Assembly (NCBI RefSeq): GCF_003574675.1
Contig: NZ_QOAZ01000012.1
Span: 29,064 to 93,063, forward strand
DNA: 64,000 nucleotides
Source: Azohydromonas sediminis
GTDB lineage: Bacteria > Pseudomonadota > Gammaproteobacteria > Burkholderiales > Burkholderiaceae_C
Direction of reading: 5' to 3'
The notes under the pieces were generated by a model. That model was not told the origin of the DNA. It searched no databases and worked only from the letters and a program-made list of their open reading frames with translations. Of the stretch, positions 7,313 through 16,097 are shown piece by piece (the first letter of the stretch is position 1; each line of letters begins with the position of its first letter). A program made the translations under genes and the position numbers.

Positions 7313-7537
7313 ATGCCCTACTACGTCTACCGTGTCGGCACGCTCGGCGTGCTGACCATGCTCGCCGAGTTCGCGTCGTTCCGCGACGCGTCGGCGCACG
7401 CGAAGGCGGTGCGCGCCGCCGACGCGCCCGGCACCGCCGGACGCGTGAAAGTGATGTTCGCCGACAACGAGCTCGCCGCCGAGGACCTGCTCGGCCAGGT
7501 GCGCGAAGCGCCGCCGAGCATCGCCGACGACGACTGA
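7313..7537 (+). CDS. Unknown 74-aa protein of the dsr-linked cassette
   Basis: A 74-aa protein, not recognised. It starts MPYYVYRVGTLGVLTMLAEF and is followed by a short helical stretch (FRDASAHAKAVRAAD) and an acidic tail (IADDD). The pattern suggests a compact alpha/beta fold. There is no cysteine, signal peptide or convincing membrane span. ATG 7313 lies 22 bases after the S24 gene and its stop is 4 bases before the next ATG, so it is inside the transcription unit. Third-position GC bias supports coding. Confidence 0.75.
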   Translation: MPYYVYRVGTLGVLTMLAEFASFRDASAHAKAVRAADAPGTAGRVKVMFADNELAAEDLLGQVREAPPSIADDD

Positions 7538-7541
7538 CGCG

Positions 7542-8018
7542 ATGGCCGCCGGCGCCGCCACCGACGACCGCCCCGGTGCCTGCTGCGCCGGACCGACCGC
7601 GTGCGTGTTCACGAAGGCCGTGCTCGCGCGCGAGGTCGGCTGCGAGCTCGCGCGGCGGCAGGCGGTGGGCGAGCGCGACCTCGTGACCTGTGCATCGCCG
7701 GTGGCGCACACCAACTGCACGACGCTGGCGGCGCTGCTGCGCGAGCGCGCGACGTTCGCGCTGCGGCTGCCGCCGCACGGCGCGCCGCTCGTCCACGCGA
7801 AGGCGCTGCAGCTGCAGTGCGGCGGCGTGCGCGCGCTGCAGCGCGCGCTGGGCGACGCGCCTTCGACCGATGCGCCCACCACGCCGCCCGACGTGCACCG
7901 TCTCGTCGAGCTCGCGCACGCGCGCTGGGGCAGCCTGATGGACGCACCGTGGGGCGAGATCGTGCCGGCGCTGGCCACGTGGCAGCCGCGGCGCCGCCAC
8001 CGGCCGGGGGCGCGATGA
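7542..8018 (+). CDS. Cysteine-rich protein of unknown function
   Basis: 158 aa, not recognised. Cysteines are dense in the first two-thirds: GACCAGPTAC near residues 13-21, VGCEL, VTCASP, TNCTT and LQLQCGG. This spacing would suit an iron-sulfur cluster or thiol chemistry, but it does not match a ferredoxin pattern I know. The C-terminal third is helical and basic (WQPRRRHRPGAR). No signal peptide is seen. ATG 7542 is 4 bases after the preceding stop, and the stop overlaps the next ATG (ATGA). Location in a sulfur cassette makes a sulfur or redox role plausible; this is inference only. Confidence 0.76.
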   Translation: MAAGAATDDRPGACCAGPTACVFTKAVLAREVGCELARRQAVGERDLVTCASPVAHTNCTTLAALLRERATFALRLPPHGAPLVHAKALQLQCGGVRALQRALGDAPSTDAPTTPPDVHRLVELAHARWGSLMDAPWGEIVPALATWQPRRRHRPGAR

Positions 8019-9082
8019 CGGCGCGCGACGTCGCGGCGCTCGCCGCCGCGGTGCAGACCAACTGCCACATCGCCGACGCGCGCCACGCGGCCGACCCGAC
8101 GCTGTGCAGCTACCTGCTGCAGATGCGCGAGCTGTACCGCTGGGAACAGCGCCTGCCGCTGGGCGCGCCGCTCGCGCGCGACGCGGTGGGCGCCTGGCTC
8201 GCGCAGCGCGAGGGCGAGTGGGCGCAGCTCGACGGCCGCGACTTCGTCGCGCTGCCGTCGCCGGGAGGCGATGACCGCATCGATCCCTTCGACGTCGAGA
8301 CGCTCGCCGGCCCGCTGGCCGCCGAGGGGCTCGCGTATGGCGCCGCACTGGCGGCGCGCGACCGCCCGGCGTTCTTCCTCGCCGAGCTGCTCGAGGCGCG
8401 CGAGCTCGACGACGGGCTGGCGCTGCAGGTGTGCGGCCGCGAGCTCGCACGCGGGCTGTTCGCACCGCCGGCGGCACTGGTCGGGCACACCGTCGTGCTG
8501 CGCCGCGAGTCGTTCGCGCGCTGGATGTGGGAGAAGTTCGAAGCGTTCGGCCTCCGGCGCGCCGACGGCGCGTTCAAGCGCGTCGTCGATGCCTACGGCC
8601 TCGACGCCGACTTCGCCGCCGCGCTGCCGCGCCTGCTCGACGAGCAGGCCGAGACGCTGCTGCTGCACGAGCTCGGCGAGTGGCGCGTCGCGCAGCGCGT
8701 CGAACCGCGATGGGCGGCGATGCGGCTGGCGCTGCCCGACCGCCGCAGCGACTTGCAGGTGCGCGCGGTGCGCGACCTGGTCGCCGACCTCGAGACGACG
8801 CTGCCGGCGCTGATCGCGCGCGGCGACGCGCCGTCGATGCACTTCTTCTTCGCCACCTTCGACGGCCTGCGCGCCGTGCTATGCCCCGCGCTGCCGCGCG
8901 CTTATGCGGCGTGGCACGCCGGCGACGGCGGGCAACGGCTGCGCGACACCTGTGCCGCCGCGCTGTCGCACTTCGCGGCACTGGCCGACGAGGTGCTCGC
9001 TCTGCACGCGCGCGACGGTGCGGCCGCCGGCGCGGCGGTCGCCGCGCGACTGGCGCGGCCGGACGCGGTCTTCGAGCGCTGA
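8015..9082 (+). CDS. Unknown 355-aa protein, last gene of the dsr-linked cassette
   Basis: 355 aa, not recognised. The N-terminus has NCHIADARHAADPTLCSYLL, a Cys/His-containing segment that looks conserved, followed by MRELYRWEQRLPLG. The remainder is helical and acidic, with FARWMWEKFEAFGL near the centre and MHFFFATFDGLR near residue 275. No signal peptide or clear membrane segment is seen. It could be a metal-binding or complex-assembly protein, but no family motif was identified. The ATG overlaps the stop of the Cys-rich gene by four bases, typical of coupled translation. The gene ends 30 bases from the convergent yeeE gene, with a hairpin between. Confidence 0.82.
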   Translation: MTARDVAALAAAVQTNCHIADARHAADPTLCSYLLQMRELYRWEQRLPLGAPLARDAVGAWLAQREGEWAQLDGRDFVALPSPGGDDRIDPFDVETLAGPLAAEGLAYGAALAARDRPAFFLAELLEARELDDGLALQVCGRELARGLFAPPAALVGHTVVLRRESFARWMWEKFEAFGLRRADGAFKRVVDAYGLDADFAAALPRLLDEQAETLLLHELGEWRVAQRVEPRWAAMRLALPDRRSDLQVRAVRDLVADLETTLPALIARGDAPSMHFFFATFDGLRAVLCPALPRAYAAWHAGDGGQRLRDTCAAALSHFAALADEVLALHARDGAAAGAAVAARLARPDAVFER

Positions 9083-9091
9083 CGTGCACCG

Positions 9092-9111
9092 GCCGGCTCG
9101 CGCGCGCCGGC
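9092..9111. terminator. Hairpin between convergent genes
   Basis: GCCGGC (9092-9097) and GCCGGC (9106-9111), itself palindromic, frame an 8-base GC loop in the 30-base gap between two convergent stops. There is no U-run. A bidirectional termination role is inferred from position. Confidence 0.45.
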
Positions 9112-9112
9112 G

Positions 9113-10240
9113 TCAGGCGTCGCGCTCGGCGCGCCAGGTGATGTACTTCAGCGTCGCCGCCGAGCCGGCGATGATGCCGGCCAGCGCGATGAACGAGCCG
9201 ATCGCCAGCGTCGAGACACCGCTGAGGCCCTGGCCGACGGTGCAGCCCATCGCGGTGACGCCGCCGAAGCCCATCAGCACGGCGCCGATCAGCTGGTTGC
9301 GCAGGTCGTCGAACGACGCGAAACCCTCCCAGCGAAACGTCTTCGACGCGAGCGCCCACGCGAGCGAGCCGGCGATCACGCCCAGCGCGGTCGCGATGCC
9401 GAACGTCACGCGCAGCGACTTGTCGGTCCACAGCATCAGCAGCTCGAGCGTGTACGCGGTCGGTGCGACGAAGCTCATCGACTCGAGCGTGCGCGTGTTG
9501 GTCGCGAAGTAGACGTTCTCGAGCGTCTCGGGGTTCTCGCCGAAGCCGAGGTGGCCGGTGAGGTACCAGCCCGCGACGACGACCGCGCCGATCCCGAGCC
9601 CGGCGCTCCACTGCGTCGCATTGGCGCGAAAGCGCTTGTCGGCGAACGCGAACGCCGCCAGCGCGAGGCCGACGGCCCACAGCGTGGCCATCAGCGCCGT
9701 CTTGGCCTCGATCCCGGTGATCTTGGCGACGAGCGAGGCCAGGCTCTGGTCGCTGAGGCCCATCTTGCCGAGGTCCAACGACACCGGGTCGAGGACGCTC
9801 GCGCGCCACTGGCCGAACAGGCCCTTGAGCGTCATGTACGCCGAGATCGCGAGGAAGGTCAGCACCACCAGCGAGCGCACGCTGCCGCCGCCGACGCGGA
9901 TCAGGTTCTTGTTCGCGCAGCCGCCGGCCAGCGACATGCCGATGCCGAACAGCACGCCGCCGACCAGCAGCGACAGCCAGCTCAGCGTCGTACGCTGGTA
10001 GATCGTCTTCGGCACGTCGATCAGCCCGGCGTGGAACAGCAGGTTGGTGCCGACGATGGCCACCGCGATCGCCAGCAGCCACATGCGCATGCGGCCCCAG
10101 TGGCCCATGTTGACGACGTCCGACACCGCGCCCATCGTGCAGAAGTTGCTGCGGTTGGCGATGGCGCCGAACACGAACGCGAGGCCGAAGCCCCCCCACA
10201 CCACCAGGCCGGACGGATCGGCTGCCGCCTCAGTGCTCAT
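9113..10240 (-). CDS. YeeE/YedE-family thiosulfate/sulfur-compound membrane transporter
   Basis: 375 aa, integral membrane, with about nine or ten hydrophobic helices. The family motifs with functional cysteines are present: NRSNFCTMGAVSD near residue 33, AGGCANKNLIRVGGG near 108, and MGCTVGQGLSG near 335. In characterised YeeE proteins such cysteines line a thiosulfate path. In a sulfur oxidiser it would bring thiosulfate or another sulfur species across the inner membrane for TusA and the cytoplasmic Dsr system. The start at 10240 has AGGAGGAGG just upstream, an unusually strong ribosome site for a gene late in an operon. It is the last gene of tusA-dsrE2-unknown-yeeE. Confidence 0.93.
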   Translation of the reverse strand: MSTEAAADPSGLVVWGGFGLAFVFGAIANRSNFCTMGAVSDVVNMGHWGRMRMWLLAIAVAIVGTNLLFHAGLIDVPKTIYQRTTLSWLSLLVGGVLFGIGMSLAGGCANKNLIRVGGGSVRSLVVLTFLAISAYMTLKGLFGQWRASVLDPVSLDLGKMGLSDQSLASLVAKITGIEAKTALMATLWAVGLALAAFAFADKRFRANATQWSAGLGIGAVVVAGWYLTGHLGFGENPETLENVYFATNTRTLESMSFVAPTAYTLELLMLWTDKSLRVTFGIATALGVIAGSLAWALASKTFRWEGFASFDDLRNQLIGAVLMGFGGVTAMGCTVGQGLSGVSTLAIGSFIALAGIIAGSAATLKYITWRAERDA

Positions 10241-10294
10241 CGAAGACCTCCTCCTGTCGGGCCGGCGCGCGGCGCGCCGGCGATCGTCACGAGT

Positions 10295-11173
10295 CTAGTG
10301 GCCGCTGCCGCCGGCCACGCGCAGCATCGTGTCGCGGATCGCGTCGGGCGCGCGCACGATGCCCATGAACTGGCCCATCCCCAGCGCCGGCCACGCCAGC
10401 GCGATGCGGTAGCGCGCGTACGGCGAGTAGACCTTGCCCCCGACGACATAGATCTCGTACGGCAGCGCCGCGACGTGGTCGGCGCCGATCTTGCCGGCCC
10501 ACCAGCCCTCGCCGGTGTCGGCGTCGTTGAGCGCGACGCCGAACACTGCGAGCTGCTGCTGCGGCAGCACGACTTCGTAGACCTTCGCGGTCGCGCCGAC
10601 GCCGCGCGCGAGGTTGGCCTGCACCGTGCGCAACGCCTCGTCGAACGTCGCGAACGCATTGAGCTCGCTGTTGGCCGAGTCGAGGCGCTCCATGCCGAAC
10701 ATGTAGCGATAGTTCGCGAGGTCGCCCTCGGGGACGTCGCCGCCGAAGCCGGCACCGGTGCCGAGCGCGCGCTCGAGCCGCGCCTGCGCGGCGCGCACCG
10801 CCGGCTCGGCGGCGGCGTAGCCGTCGCGCAGGTAGGCCCGCGCCCAATAGCCGGGGTTGACGTAGCTGACGGTGCCGTCGCTCTTGACGCCCACGCGCAG
10901 CGCGGCGCCGAGCACGGCCGGGCCGCCCGCGCGCGCGACCGCCTGCAGCAGCTCGGGATCGGCGACGACGACGCTTGCGTGCTGCGGCAGGCCGCGCGGG
11001 CGGTGCGTGCCGAGCACCGCGAAGCCCTGCGCCTTGAGCTTGCGCTCGACCTGCGCGAGCTGCGCCGACAGGTCCGCGCCGTCGACGCGGTCACCGTAGA
11101 CGTAGGGACTCAGCGCGTGGCTGGCGGCGGCCAGCGCCCACAGCGCGAGGGCGGTCAACGTCGAGCGCCACAT
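10295..11173 (-). CDS. Exported protein of unknown function in the tusA-dsrE2-yeeE operon
   Basis: 292 aa with a clear Sec signal peptide (MWRSTLTALALWALAAASHA, cleavage near residue 20). The mature part starts LSPYVYGDRVDG. The segment AQVERKLKAQGFAVLGTHRP loosely recalls the start of DUF302-type domains. Later segments include GYWARAYLRDGYAAAEPAV and MERLDSANSELNAFATFDEA. There are no cysteines or heme motifs in the mature part. It is probably periplasmic and sits between dsrE2 (7 bases upstream) and yeeE (54 bases downstream), so it may present a sulfur compound to the transporter; that is inference. Confidence 0.85.
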   Translation of the reverse strand: MWRSTLTALALWALAAASHALSPYVYGDRVDGADLSAQLAQVERKLKAQGFAVLGTHRPRGLPQHASVVVADPELLQAVARAGGPAVLGAALRVGVKSDGTVSYVNPGYWARAYLRDGYAAAEPAVRAAQARLERALGTGAGFGGDVPEGDLANYRYMFGMERLDSANSELNAFATFDEALRTVQANLARGVGATAKVYEVVLPQQQLAVFGVALNDADTGEGWWAGKIGADHVAALPYEIYVVGGKVYSPYARYRIALAWPALGMGQFMGIVRAPDAIRDTMLRVAGGSGH

Positions 11174-11180
11174 CGCGGCC

Positions 11181-11651
11181 TCAGATGTACAGGCACACGT
11201 CGGACTCGCCGGCGAACTTCATGAACGTCGCCGCGCCGCCGTACTCGATGCCGTCGATGAAGTCGCTCTTGCTGAACTCGAACAGGTCCACCGTCATCTG
11301 GCAGGCGACGAACTTGACGTCGGCCTCCAGGCACAGCGAGCGCAGCTCCTCGAGCGACGCGACGCCCTTGGACTTCATCTTGTTCTTCATCATCATCGTC
11401 GCCATCGACTCCATGCCCGGCAGCACCTGCACGAGCACGGGCATCGGCACCGGCATCGGCATCGCCGGGTTCGCGAGCGGGCTGATCTTGATGTGGTCGA
11501 GGTTCCTGCGCAGCAGCTGCAGGCCGTAGAACGTGAAGAAGATCTGCACGTCCCACCCGAGCGAGGCGGCCGTCGACGACAGGATCAGCGGCGGGTAGGC
11601 CCAGTCGAGCGTGCCCTTGGTGGCGATGATCGCCATTTTCTTGGTAGCCAT
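11181..11651 (-). CDS. dsrE2: DsrE2-type sulfurtransferase (DsrE/DsrF/DrsH-like family)
   Basis: 156 aa, the DsrE2 branch of the DsrE family. The Rossmann-like start MATKKMAIIATKGTLDWAYP is followed by a hydrophobic Met/Pro-rich segment (about 62-90, PMPVPMPVLVQVLPGMES) typical of DsrE2. Two cysteines are conserved in type: Cys107 (RSLCLEAD) and Cys117 (VACQMT). Cys117 is the likely persulfide site. The family passes sulfane sulfur with TusA toward DsrEFH/DsrC or sHdr. It is the second gene of its operon, 99 bases after tusA, with a GGAGC-type ribosome site. The Met-rich hydrophobic loop may give membrane association. Confidence 0.93.
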   Translation of the reverse strand: MATKKMAIIATKGTLDWAYPPLILSSTAASLGWDVQIFFTFYGLQLLRRNLDHIKISPLANPAMPMPVPMPVLVQVLPGMESMATMMMKNKMKSKGVASLEELRSLCLEADVKFVACQMTVDLFEFSKSDFIDGIEYGGAATFMKFAGESDVCLYI

Positions 11652-11750
11652 CGAAGCTCCGGAACGGTCAGGGAGGAAAGTGCACGGACGTGCGCACCCG
11701 CCCGCCGCGGTGCGTGGCGCCGCGGCGGTGAACGCGTCGGTCGGTGAGGA

Positions 11751-11978
11751 TCAGGCCTTGCGCAGGAAGAAGACGTACTTGCCGCCTTCTTGCGTCGACG
11801 ACAGCAGCGCGTTGCCGGTCTGCTCGGCGAACGCGGCCATGTCGCACACCGAGCCCGGGTCGGTCGCGACCACGCGCAGCACCTGCCCGGAAGCCATGTC
11901 GGCGAGCGACTTCTTCGTCTTGACGATCGGCAACGGGCACGACAGGCCCGAGGCGTCGAATTCCTTGTCGTAGTTCAT
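11751..11978 (-). CDS. tusA: TusA sulfur carrier protein
   Basis: 75 aa. TusA receives sulfane sulfur on its single active cysteine and hands it on, here probably to DsrE2 and the Dsr system. The signature Cys14-Pro-Leu-Pro (GLSCPLPIVKTKK) sits after the first beta strand, and the second half (VLRVVATDPGSVCDMAAF) matches the family. ATG 11978 is preceded by GGAGACAGACGC, a good ribosome site; longer frames upstream are not protein-like. It is the first gene of the leftward operon, and its promoter region carries the paired palindromes at 12104-12145. The leader of about 115 bases includes the perfect palindrome CCGCGGCG-A-CGCCGCGG (12032-12048). Confidence 0.96.
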   Translation of the reverse strand: MNYDKEFDASGLSCPLPIVKTKKSLADMASGQVLRVVATDPGSVCDMAAFAEQTGNALLSSTQEGGKYVFFLRKA

Positions 11979-12103
11979 GCGTCTGTCTCCTAGCGCCGGC
12001 CTGCGGGCCGTGTCGAGTCCGCAGCCGCCGGCCGCGGCGACGCCGCGGTGCCCGCGCGGTCGCAGCACGCTGCGGCTATTACGGACGAAGGGCGCGCCAC
12101 CGT

Positions 12104-12145
12104 CTATTACCGCAATGGGTGACCGTTCATAGCCCACATGGGTAG
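12104..12145 (-). promoter_or_regulatory. Paired ACCC-N4-GGG palindromes upstream of tusA
   Basis: Read on the minus strand, CTACCC-ATGT-GGGCTA (12145-12130, centre 12137.5) is followed by TCACCC-ATTG-CGGTAA (12122-12107, centre 12114.5), exactly 23 bp apart. TAATAG at 12109-12104, starting 5.5 bases past the proximal centre, is the likely -10. The distal site is nearly identical to the site at 2427-2442 (CTACCC-N4-GGGCTATG). The proximal end GGTAATAGACG matches the soeA promoter GGCTATAGACG. The regulator is inferred to be the NarL-type protein at 16.1-16.8 kb. Confidence 0.7.
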
Positions 12146-12183
12146 CAGGGTTGTCGCCGATCGACGCCCCATGCCAAGACCTT

Positions 12184-12651
12184 CTAGAAGGGAATGTCGT
12201 CGTCCATGTCGTCGAAGCCGGTCGACGACTTCTGCGGCGCCGACTTGCTCGGCGCCGGCCGTGCGGGCGGGGTGCTGCGCGCCGGCGCGGCGGCGGCATC
12301 GTCGCCACCCATGCCCTCGCGGCCGCCGAGCAGCTGCATCGTCTCGGCGACGATCTCGGTCGTGTAGCGGTCGTTGCCGTCCTTGTCCTGCCACTTGCGC
12401 GTCTTCAGCCGGCCCTCGATGTAGACCGGGCGGCCCTTGCGCAGGTACTCGCCGGCGATCTCGGCCTGGCGGTCGTACAGCACGACGGAGTGCCACTCGG
12501 TCTCTTCCTGGCGCTCGCCGGTGTCACGGTTCTTCCAGTTGCGCGTCGTGGCCAGCCGCAGGTTGCACACGGCCGCGCCGCTGGGCGTGTAGCGCACCTC
12601 GGGGTCCTTGCCGAGGTTGCCGATCAGGATGACTTTGTTGACGCTGGCCAT
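12184..12651 (-). CDS. ssb: Single-stranded DNA-binding protein
   Basis: 155 aa. The OB-fold starts [20 protein letters not shown] and continues with [20 protein letters not shown] and [16 protein letters not shown], all standard for bacterial SSB. A flexible Pro/Ala/Ser linker follows (about 115-145), ending in the acidic tip DDMDDDIPF that docks repair and replication partners. It binds ssDNA as a tetramer in replication, recombination and repair. ATG 12651 is followed by a textbook N-terminus. The gene lies between the tusA promoter and the ClC gene and is unrelated in function to the sulfur genes. Confidence 0.98.
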   Translation of the reverse strand: MASVNKVILIGNLGKDPEVRYTPSGAAVCNLRLATTRNWKNRDTGERQEETEWHSVVLYDRQAEIAGEYLRKGRPVYIEGRLKTRKWQDKDGNDRYTTEIVAETMQLLGGREGMGGDDAAAAPARSTPPARPAPSKSAPQKSSTGFDDMDDDIPF

Positions 12652-12746
12652 GGGTGCCTCCGCCGCGGTGGGGTTCGAGGCGGAACATTGTGCCGCAGCG
12701 CTGCGCGGGACCGGGGGCCGGCACGCCGCCTGCTAAGGTGGGGGTG

Positions 12747-14153
12747 ATGAACGAGCCCGACGCGTCGCACCAGCCCGACTTCTGGCGCAACCTGCGCCAG
12801 CAGATCGTCGCCGGGCGACCGTGGGTCGACCGCGCGGTGGTGATCGCCTGCGCGGTGGCCACCGGGCTGGTGGTGGTGGCGTTCACGCTGCTGTCGGAAG
12901 CGGCGAGCGACGCGTTCGCGCACGCGCGCGCGGCCGACGGGCCGCTCGGCGGCTGGGGCGCCTGGCTCGCGCTGGCGTGGACGCCGGCGTTGACGGTGGC
13001 CGTGCTGTGGTTCACGCGCCGCTTCGTGCCCACCGCGATGGGCTCGGGCATCCCGCAGGTGATGGCCGCGCTCGACGACGGCGCGAGCGAGGCGCGCCGC
13101 GGCGCGCTGGTGTCGCTGCGCGTGTCGCTGCACAAGATCGGGCTCGTCTCGGGCGGGCTGCTCGCGGGGCTGTCGATCGGCCGCGAGGGACCGACGGTGC
13201 AGGTCGGCGCCGGCGTGATGCTGCACGCGCGGCGCTGGCTGTCGCCGGGGGCCGGCATCGACGCGCACGACCTGATGGTCGCCGGCGCCGCAGCCGGCAT
13301 CGCGGCGGCGTTCAACACGCCGCTGGGCGGCGTCATATTCGCGCTCGAGCAGCTCACGCGGCGGCGGCACCTGTCGCACAGCTCGCTCGTCATCGCGGCC
13401 ATCGTCACTGCCGGTCTCGTCGCGGTGTCGGTGTTCGGCAACGTGACCTACTTCGGCAAGCTCGCCGTGCAGCCGCTCGACGGGGGGCTGTTCGTCCCCG
13501 GGCTGCTGGTCGCGCTGGCCACCGGGCTGGCGGGCGGCCTGTTCTCGCGCCTGATCGTCGTGTCGATGCAAGGGGGTGCCGACCGCTTCAGCCGCTGGCG
13601 GCGCGCGCACCCGCTGCGCTTCGCCGCCGGCTGCGCGTTCGGCGTTGCCGTGATCGGGCTGGTGACGAACGGTGCCACCGCCGGCGCCGGCGCGACGACG
13701 ACGCGCGCGCTGCTCGAAGGCCAGCAGGATCTGCCGGCGATCTACACGCTGCTCAAGTTCTGTGCGACGTGGCTGTCGGCGTGGACCGGCGTGCCGGGCG
13801 GCGTGTTCGCGCCGTCGCTGGCGATCGGCGCGGGCATCGGCCACGACGTCGCGCTGCTCGCCGGCGTCGGCGCCGAGCGTGCGATCCCGCTGATCGCGCT
13901 GGGCATGGTCGGCTTCCTCGCCGCGACGACGCAGGGGCCGATCACCGCGTTCATCATCGTGATGGAGATGGTCGCCGGCCACGCGATGGTGCTCAGCCTG
14001 ATGGCCACTGCGCTGCTGGCCAGCGGCATCTCGCGGCTGATCACGCGGCCGATGTACCTCGAGCTGGCCGCGCTGCTGATGCCGCCGCCGCAGGCGCAGC
14101 CGTCGGCGGCCGGCGGGGCCGGGGACGCGCGCCAGCCCGCCGCGGCCCCGTAA
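12747..14153 (+). CDS. ClC-family chloride channel or Cl-/H+ antiporter
   Basis: 468 aa, with about ten to twelve hydrophobic helices. The three ion-selectivity motifs are present: GSGIPQV (about 104-110), [11 protein letters not shown] (about 148-158) with the gating glutamate, and [18 protein letters not shown] (about 350-367). The gating Glu is intact, consistent with an exchanger or a gated channel; the proton glutamate and central tyrosine were not assigned. There is no C-terminal CBS pair, and the tail is short and Ala/Pro-rich. ATG 12747 (MNEPDASHQ) is chosen over GTG 12744. recQ follows after one base. Confidence 0.93.
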   Translation: MNEPDASHQPDFWRNLRQQIVAGRPWVDRAVVIACAVATGLVVVAFTLLSEAASDAFAHARAADGPLGGWGAWLALAWTPALTVAVLWFTRRFVPTAMGSGIPQVMAALDDGASEARRGALVSLRVSLHKIGLVSGGLLAGLSIGREGPTVQVGAGVMLHARRWLSPGAGIDAHDLMVAGAAAGIAAAFNTPLGGVIFALEQLTRRRHLSHSSLVIAAIVTAGLVAVSVFGNVTYFGKLAVQPLDGGLFVPGLLVALATGLAGGLFSRLIVVSMQGGADRFSRWRRAHPLRFAAGCAFGVAVIGLVTNGATAGAGATTTRALLEGQQDLPAIYTLLKFCATWLSAWTGVPGGVFAPSLAIGAGIGHDVALLAGVGAERAIPLIALGMVGFLAATTQGPITAFIIVMEMVAGHAMVLSLMATALLASGISRLITRPMYLELAALLMPPPQAQPSAAGGAGDARQPAAAP

Positions 14154-14154
14154 C

Positions 14155-16059
14155 ATGCCTCTTTCCGCCGCCGCCCCGATGTCCGCCATCCTCGCCACCG
14201 CCCCACCCCCCGCGCTGCAGGTACTGCACGAGGTGTTCGGCTACCCGGCGTTCCGCGGACCGCAGCAGGCCATCGTCGAGCACGTGGCCGGCGGCGGCGA
14301 CGCGCTGGTGCTGATGCCCACCGGCGGCGGCAAGAGCCTGTGCTACCAGGTGCCGGCGATCGTGCGCCACCGCGCCGGCCGCGGCGTCGCCGTCGTCGTG
14401 AGCCCGCTGATCGCGCTGATGCACGACCAGGTCGGCGCGCTCGAAGAGGCCGGCGTGCACGCCGCGTTCCTGAACTCGACGCTCGCGCCCGACGAGGCGC
14501 AGGCCGTCGAGCGCGAACTGCGCAGCGGCCGGCTCGTGCTGCTGTACGCCGCACCCGAGCGCGTGCTGACGCCGCGCTTCCTCGCGATGCTCGACGCGCT
14601 GCACGAGGGTGGCAGGCTGTCGCTGTTCGCGATCGACGAGGCACACTGCGTCAGCCAGTGGGGGCACGACTTCCGCGAGGAGTACCTGGGGCTGTCGGTG
14701 CTCGCCGAGCGCTACCCGGGCGTGCCGCGCGTCGCGCTGACCGCGACCGCCGACGCCATCACGCGCGCCGACATCGTCGAGCGGCTGCAGCTGCAGGGCG
14801 CGCGCACCTTCGTCAGCAGCTTCGACCGCCCGAACATCCGCTACACGATCGTCGAGAAGGACGACCCGCGGCGTCAGCTGCTGCGCTTCCTGCGCGACGA
14901 GCACGACGGCGACGCCGGCATCGTCTACTGCGGTAGCCGGCGCAAGGTCGAGGAGGTGGCCGCGTGGCTCGAGGGCGAGGGCATCGCCGCGCTGCCGTAC
15001 CACGCCGGGCTCGACGCCGACGTGCGCCGCGCGCACCAGGACCGCTTCCTGCGCGAAGACGGGCTCGTGATGGTCGCGACGATCGCGTTCGGCATGGGCA
15101 TCGACAAGCCCGACGTGCGCTTCGTCGCGCACCTGGACCTGCCGAAGAACATCGAGGCCTACTACCAGGAGACCGGCCGCGCCGGCCGCGACGGGCTGAG
15201 CGCCGACGCGTGGATGACCTACGGCCTGGCCGACGTCGTGCAGCAGCGGCGCATGATCGACGAGAGCGGCGCCGACGACGAGTTCAAGCGCCTGCAGCGC
15301 GACAAGCTCGACGCGCTGCTCGCGCTCGCCGAGGCGACCGACTGCCGGCGCGTGCGGCTGCTCGCGTACTTCGGCGAGGCGAGCCAGCCGTGCGGCAACT
15401 GCGACAACTGCCTCGCTCCGCCCGAGACGTGGGATGCGACCGAGGCGGCGCGCAAGGCGCTGTCGTGCGTCTACCGCTTCGCGCAGCACGGCCGCGGCTT
15501 CGGCCCCGACGCGTTCGGCGCCGGCCACCTCATCGACGTGCTGCGCGGCAAGGCCACCGACAAAGTGCGCCAGCACGGCCACGAGCGGCTGTCGACGTTC
15601 GGCATCGGCGCCGACCTGAGCGAGGCGCAGTGGCGCGCCGTGCTGCGCCAGCTGATCGCGCTCGGCCACCTGCGCGCCGAAGGCGAGTACCACACGCTCG
15701 CGCTGACCGCGTCGAGCCGCGCGGTGCTGCGCGGCGAGGTCTTGCTGCGGCTGCGCCGGCCGAGCGCGCTCGCGCCGCGCGCGAAGGCGGCGCGTCGTGC
15801 GGCCAAGACGCATGCACCACCGCTGCCGCTCGACGCGCCGGCGCTCGCGCGCTTCGCCGCGCTGAAGGCCTGGCGCGCCGAAGTCGCGCGCGAGCACGGG
15901 CTGCCCGCCTACGTGATCTTCCACGACGCGACGCTGGCCGAGATGGCCCGCGAGGCGCCGGCCACCCTCGACGCTCTGGCCGGCATCAGCGGCGTCGGCG
16001 CAAAGAAGCTCGACGCCTACGGGCACGAGATCCTGCACGTGCTCGCCGCCGGCGGCTGA
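14155..16059 (+). CDS. recQ: ATP-dependent DNA helicase RecQ
   Basis: 634 aa. A 3'-5' helicase of recombination and repair. Domain order is standard: motif 0/I ([11 protein letters not shown], then Walker [12 protein letters not shown]), Walker B DEAH ([16 protein letters not shown]), motif V/VI ([10 protein letters not shown], then [10 protein letters not shown]), the RQC zinc site (CGNCDNC with an upstream Cys), the winged helix, and a C-terminal HRDC domain (about 555-634, [23 protein letters not shown]). ATG 14155 is one base after the ClC stop; ATG 14179 (MSAILAT) is an equally possible start. Confidence 0.96.
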   Translation: MPLSAAAPMSAILATAPPPALQVLHEVFGYPAFRGPQQAIVEHVAGGGDALVLMPTGGGKSLCYQVPAIVRHRAGRGVAVVVSPLIALMHDQVGALEEAGVHAAFLNSTLAPDEAQAVERELRSGRLVLLYAAPERVLTPRFLAMLDALHEGGRLSLFAIDEAHCVSQWGHDFREEYLGLSVLAERYPGVPRVALTATADAITRADIVERLQLQGARTFVSSFDRPNIRYTIVEKDDPRRQLLRFLRDEHDGDAGIVYCGSRRKVEEVAAWLEGEGIAALPYHAGLDADVRRAHQDRFLREDGLVMVATIAFGMGIDKPDVRFVAHLDLPKNIEAYYQETGRAGRDGLSADAWMTYGLADVVQQRRMIDESGADDEFKRLQRDKLDALLALAEATDCRRVRLLAYFGEASQPCGNCDNCLAPPETWDATEAARKALSCVYRFAQHGRGFGPDAFGAGHLIDVLRGKATDKVRQHGHERLSTFGIGADLSEAQWRAVLRQLIALGHLRAEGEYHTLALTASSRAVLRGEVLLRLRRPSALAPRAKAARRAAKTHAPPLPLDAPALARFAALKAWRAEVAREHGLPAYVIFHDATLAEMAREAPATLDALAGISGVGAKKLDAYGHEILHVLAAGG

Positions 16060-16097
16060 GGCGTCCGCCGGCCGCCGAGCGCGAGCACGCGGGCGAT

